A DNA stretch of 6,631 nt from Acidobacteriaceae bacterium (GTDB lineage Bacteria; Acidobacteriota; Terriglobia; Terriglobales; Acidobacteriaceae), in assembly GCA_003162495.1 (NCBI GenBank), contig PMOF01000022.1, forward strand, positions 1 through 6,631, in the 5' to 3' direction. The position numbers and the translations under genes are program-made. The notes under the pieces are model-generated. The model saw only the letters and a list, made by a program, of their open reading frames with translations, did not search any database and was not told the DNA's origin. This document shows, in pieces, positions 6,285-6,631 of the stretch. Position 1 is the stretch's first letter; every line of letters starts with the position of its first letter.

Positions 6285-6631
6285 ATGTTCCTCGCCGATG
6301 ATCATCTCCGAAATGTAGCTCGCACAGCTTTTGCCTGCCTCATCCTTGCCGGCGCACATTCCGTCTTGCTCGCCGCGCAACAGGCCGCGCAGCCATCGCT
6401 CCCCGCTGCCGCCGGCAACGAACTCGCGGACATCCCGCTCCCCGACCCCGCCTCCGTCGCCCTGCCCCTCGCTGAAGACCGCGGCCAGGCGGCGCTCGAG
6501 CAGGACCTCAAGCGCCTCTCCACCACCGCCAGCGTCATGATGATCGTGGCTCACCCCGACGACGAAGACGGCTCGCTGCTGACCTATCTTTCCCGCGGCA
6601 TCGGCGTGCGCGCCACGCTCTTCACCCTCAC
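6285..6631 (+). CDS. Exported LmbE/PIG-L-family deacetylase, 5' part only
   Basis: The frame is open from the ATG at 6285 to the right edge (115 codons plus two bases). The family is shown by MIVAHPDDEDGSLLTYLSRG (86-105): AHPDDE is the zinc-site motif in which His90 and Asp93 would bind the metal; the third ligand lies beyond the window. Members hydrolyse N-acetyl groups from GlcNAc-type sugars or related amides. The N-terminus looks like a signal peptide: basic region with Arg9 and Arg13, hydrophobic TAFACLILAGAHSVLLA (14-30), then an Ala/Pro-rich linker, so the enzyme is probably exported. In-frame ATGs at 6243 and 6252 are alternatives, but they overlap the permease start and would bury the signal deeper. 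No strong ribosome site precedes 6285. The start is therefore tentative, and the substrate is unknown. Confidence 0.8.
   Translation, partial: MFLADDHLRNVARTAFACLILAGAHSVLLAAQQAAQPSLPAAAGNELADIPLPDPASVALPLAEDRGQAALEQDLKRLSTTASVMMIVAHPDDEDGSLLTYLSRGIGVRATLFTL

Noticed and set aside
6231..6554. Minus-strand frame opposite the deacetylase start
   Set aside because: Glycine/arginine-rich antisense frame; the plus-strand frame shows AHPDDE and a signal peptide.

Overview
The window looks like chromosomal DNA from a GC-rich Gram-negative bacterium, most likely an acidobacterium of the Terriglobia type. This is inferred from the combination of a UpxY-like antiterminator, a WecG-type glycosyltransferase, MsrP/MsrQ and an exported PIG-L-type deacetylase, and from codon usage; no rRNA or other marker is present. 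Every gene except the last lies on the minus strand, so the window is best read from right to left.

Left part (about 1-2690): the head of a surface-polysaccharide type transcription unit. A promoter-like element in a very AT-rich patch (2642-2669) precedes a NusG-family (UpxY/RfaH-like) antiterminator gene with a non-ATG start. After a 368-base gap come a TetR-family regulator, 19 bases further a WecG/TagA/CpsF glycosyltransferase, and then possibly another gene that starts through a GTGA overlap and leaves the window at base 1. In this reading the antiterminator acts on RNA polymerase transcribing the downstream glycan genes, and the TetR protein adds a second level of control.

Middle part (2838-4588): msrP and msrQ, the periplasmic molybdenum-cofactor methionine sulfoxide reductase and its haem-containing membrane partner, which repair oxidised methionines in envelope proteins. 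Cofactor cysteine, haem histidines and twin-arginine signal can all be seen. The two genes are 149 bases apart instead of being tightly coupled.

Right part (4641-6631): a 155-base intergenic stretch carrying a perfect 15-base tandem duplication and a hairpin (a REP-like repeat), then a 12-TM APC-family amino-acid permease. Only 40 bases from the permease start, on the plus strand, begins an exported LmbE/PIG-L-family zinc deacetylase that runs off the right edge.

I found no RNA gene, CRISPR array, insertion sequence or phage gene, and nothing that makes a convincing case for a wholly new system. The most interesting signals are regulatory and structural: the antiterminator-TetR-glycosyltransferase arrangement, the AT-rich promoter island with a palindrome over its -35, an orphan ribosome-binding site with a five-codon reading frame against the msrQ stop, tandem palindromes upstream of the TetR gene, and the repeat element between msrP and the permease gene.
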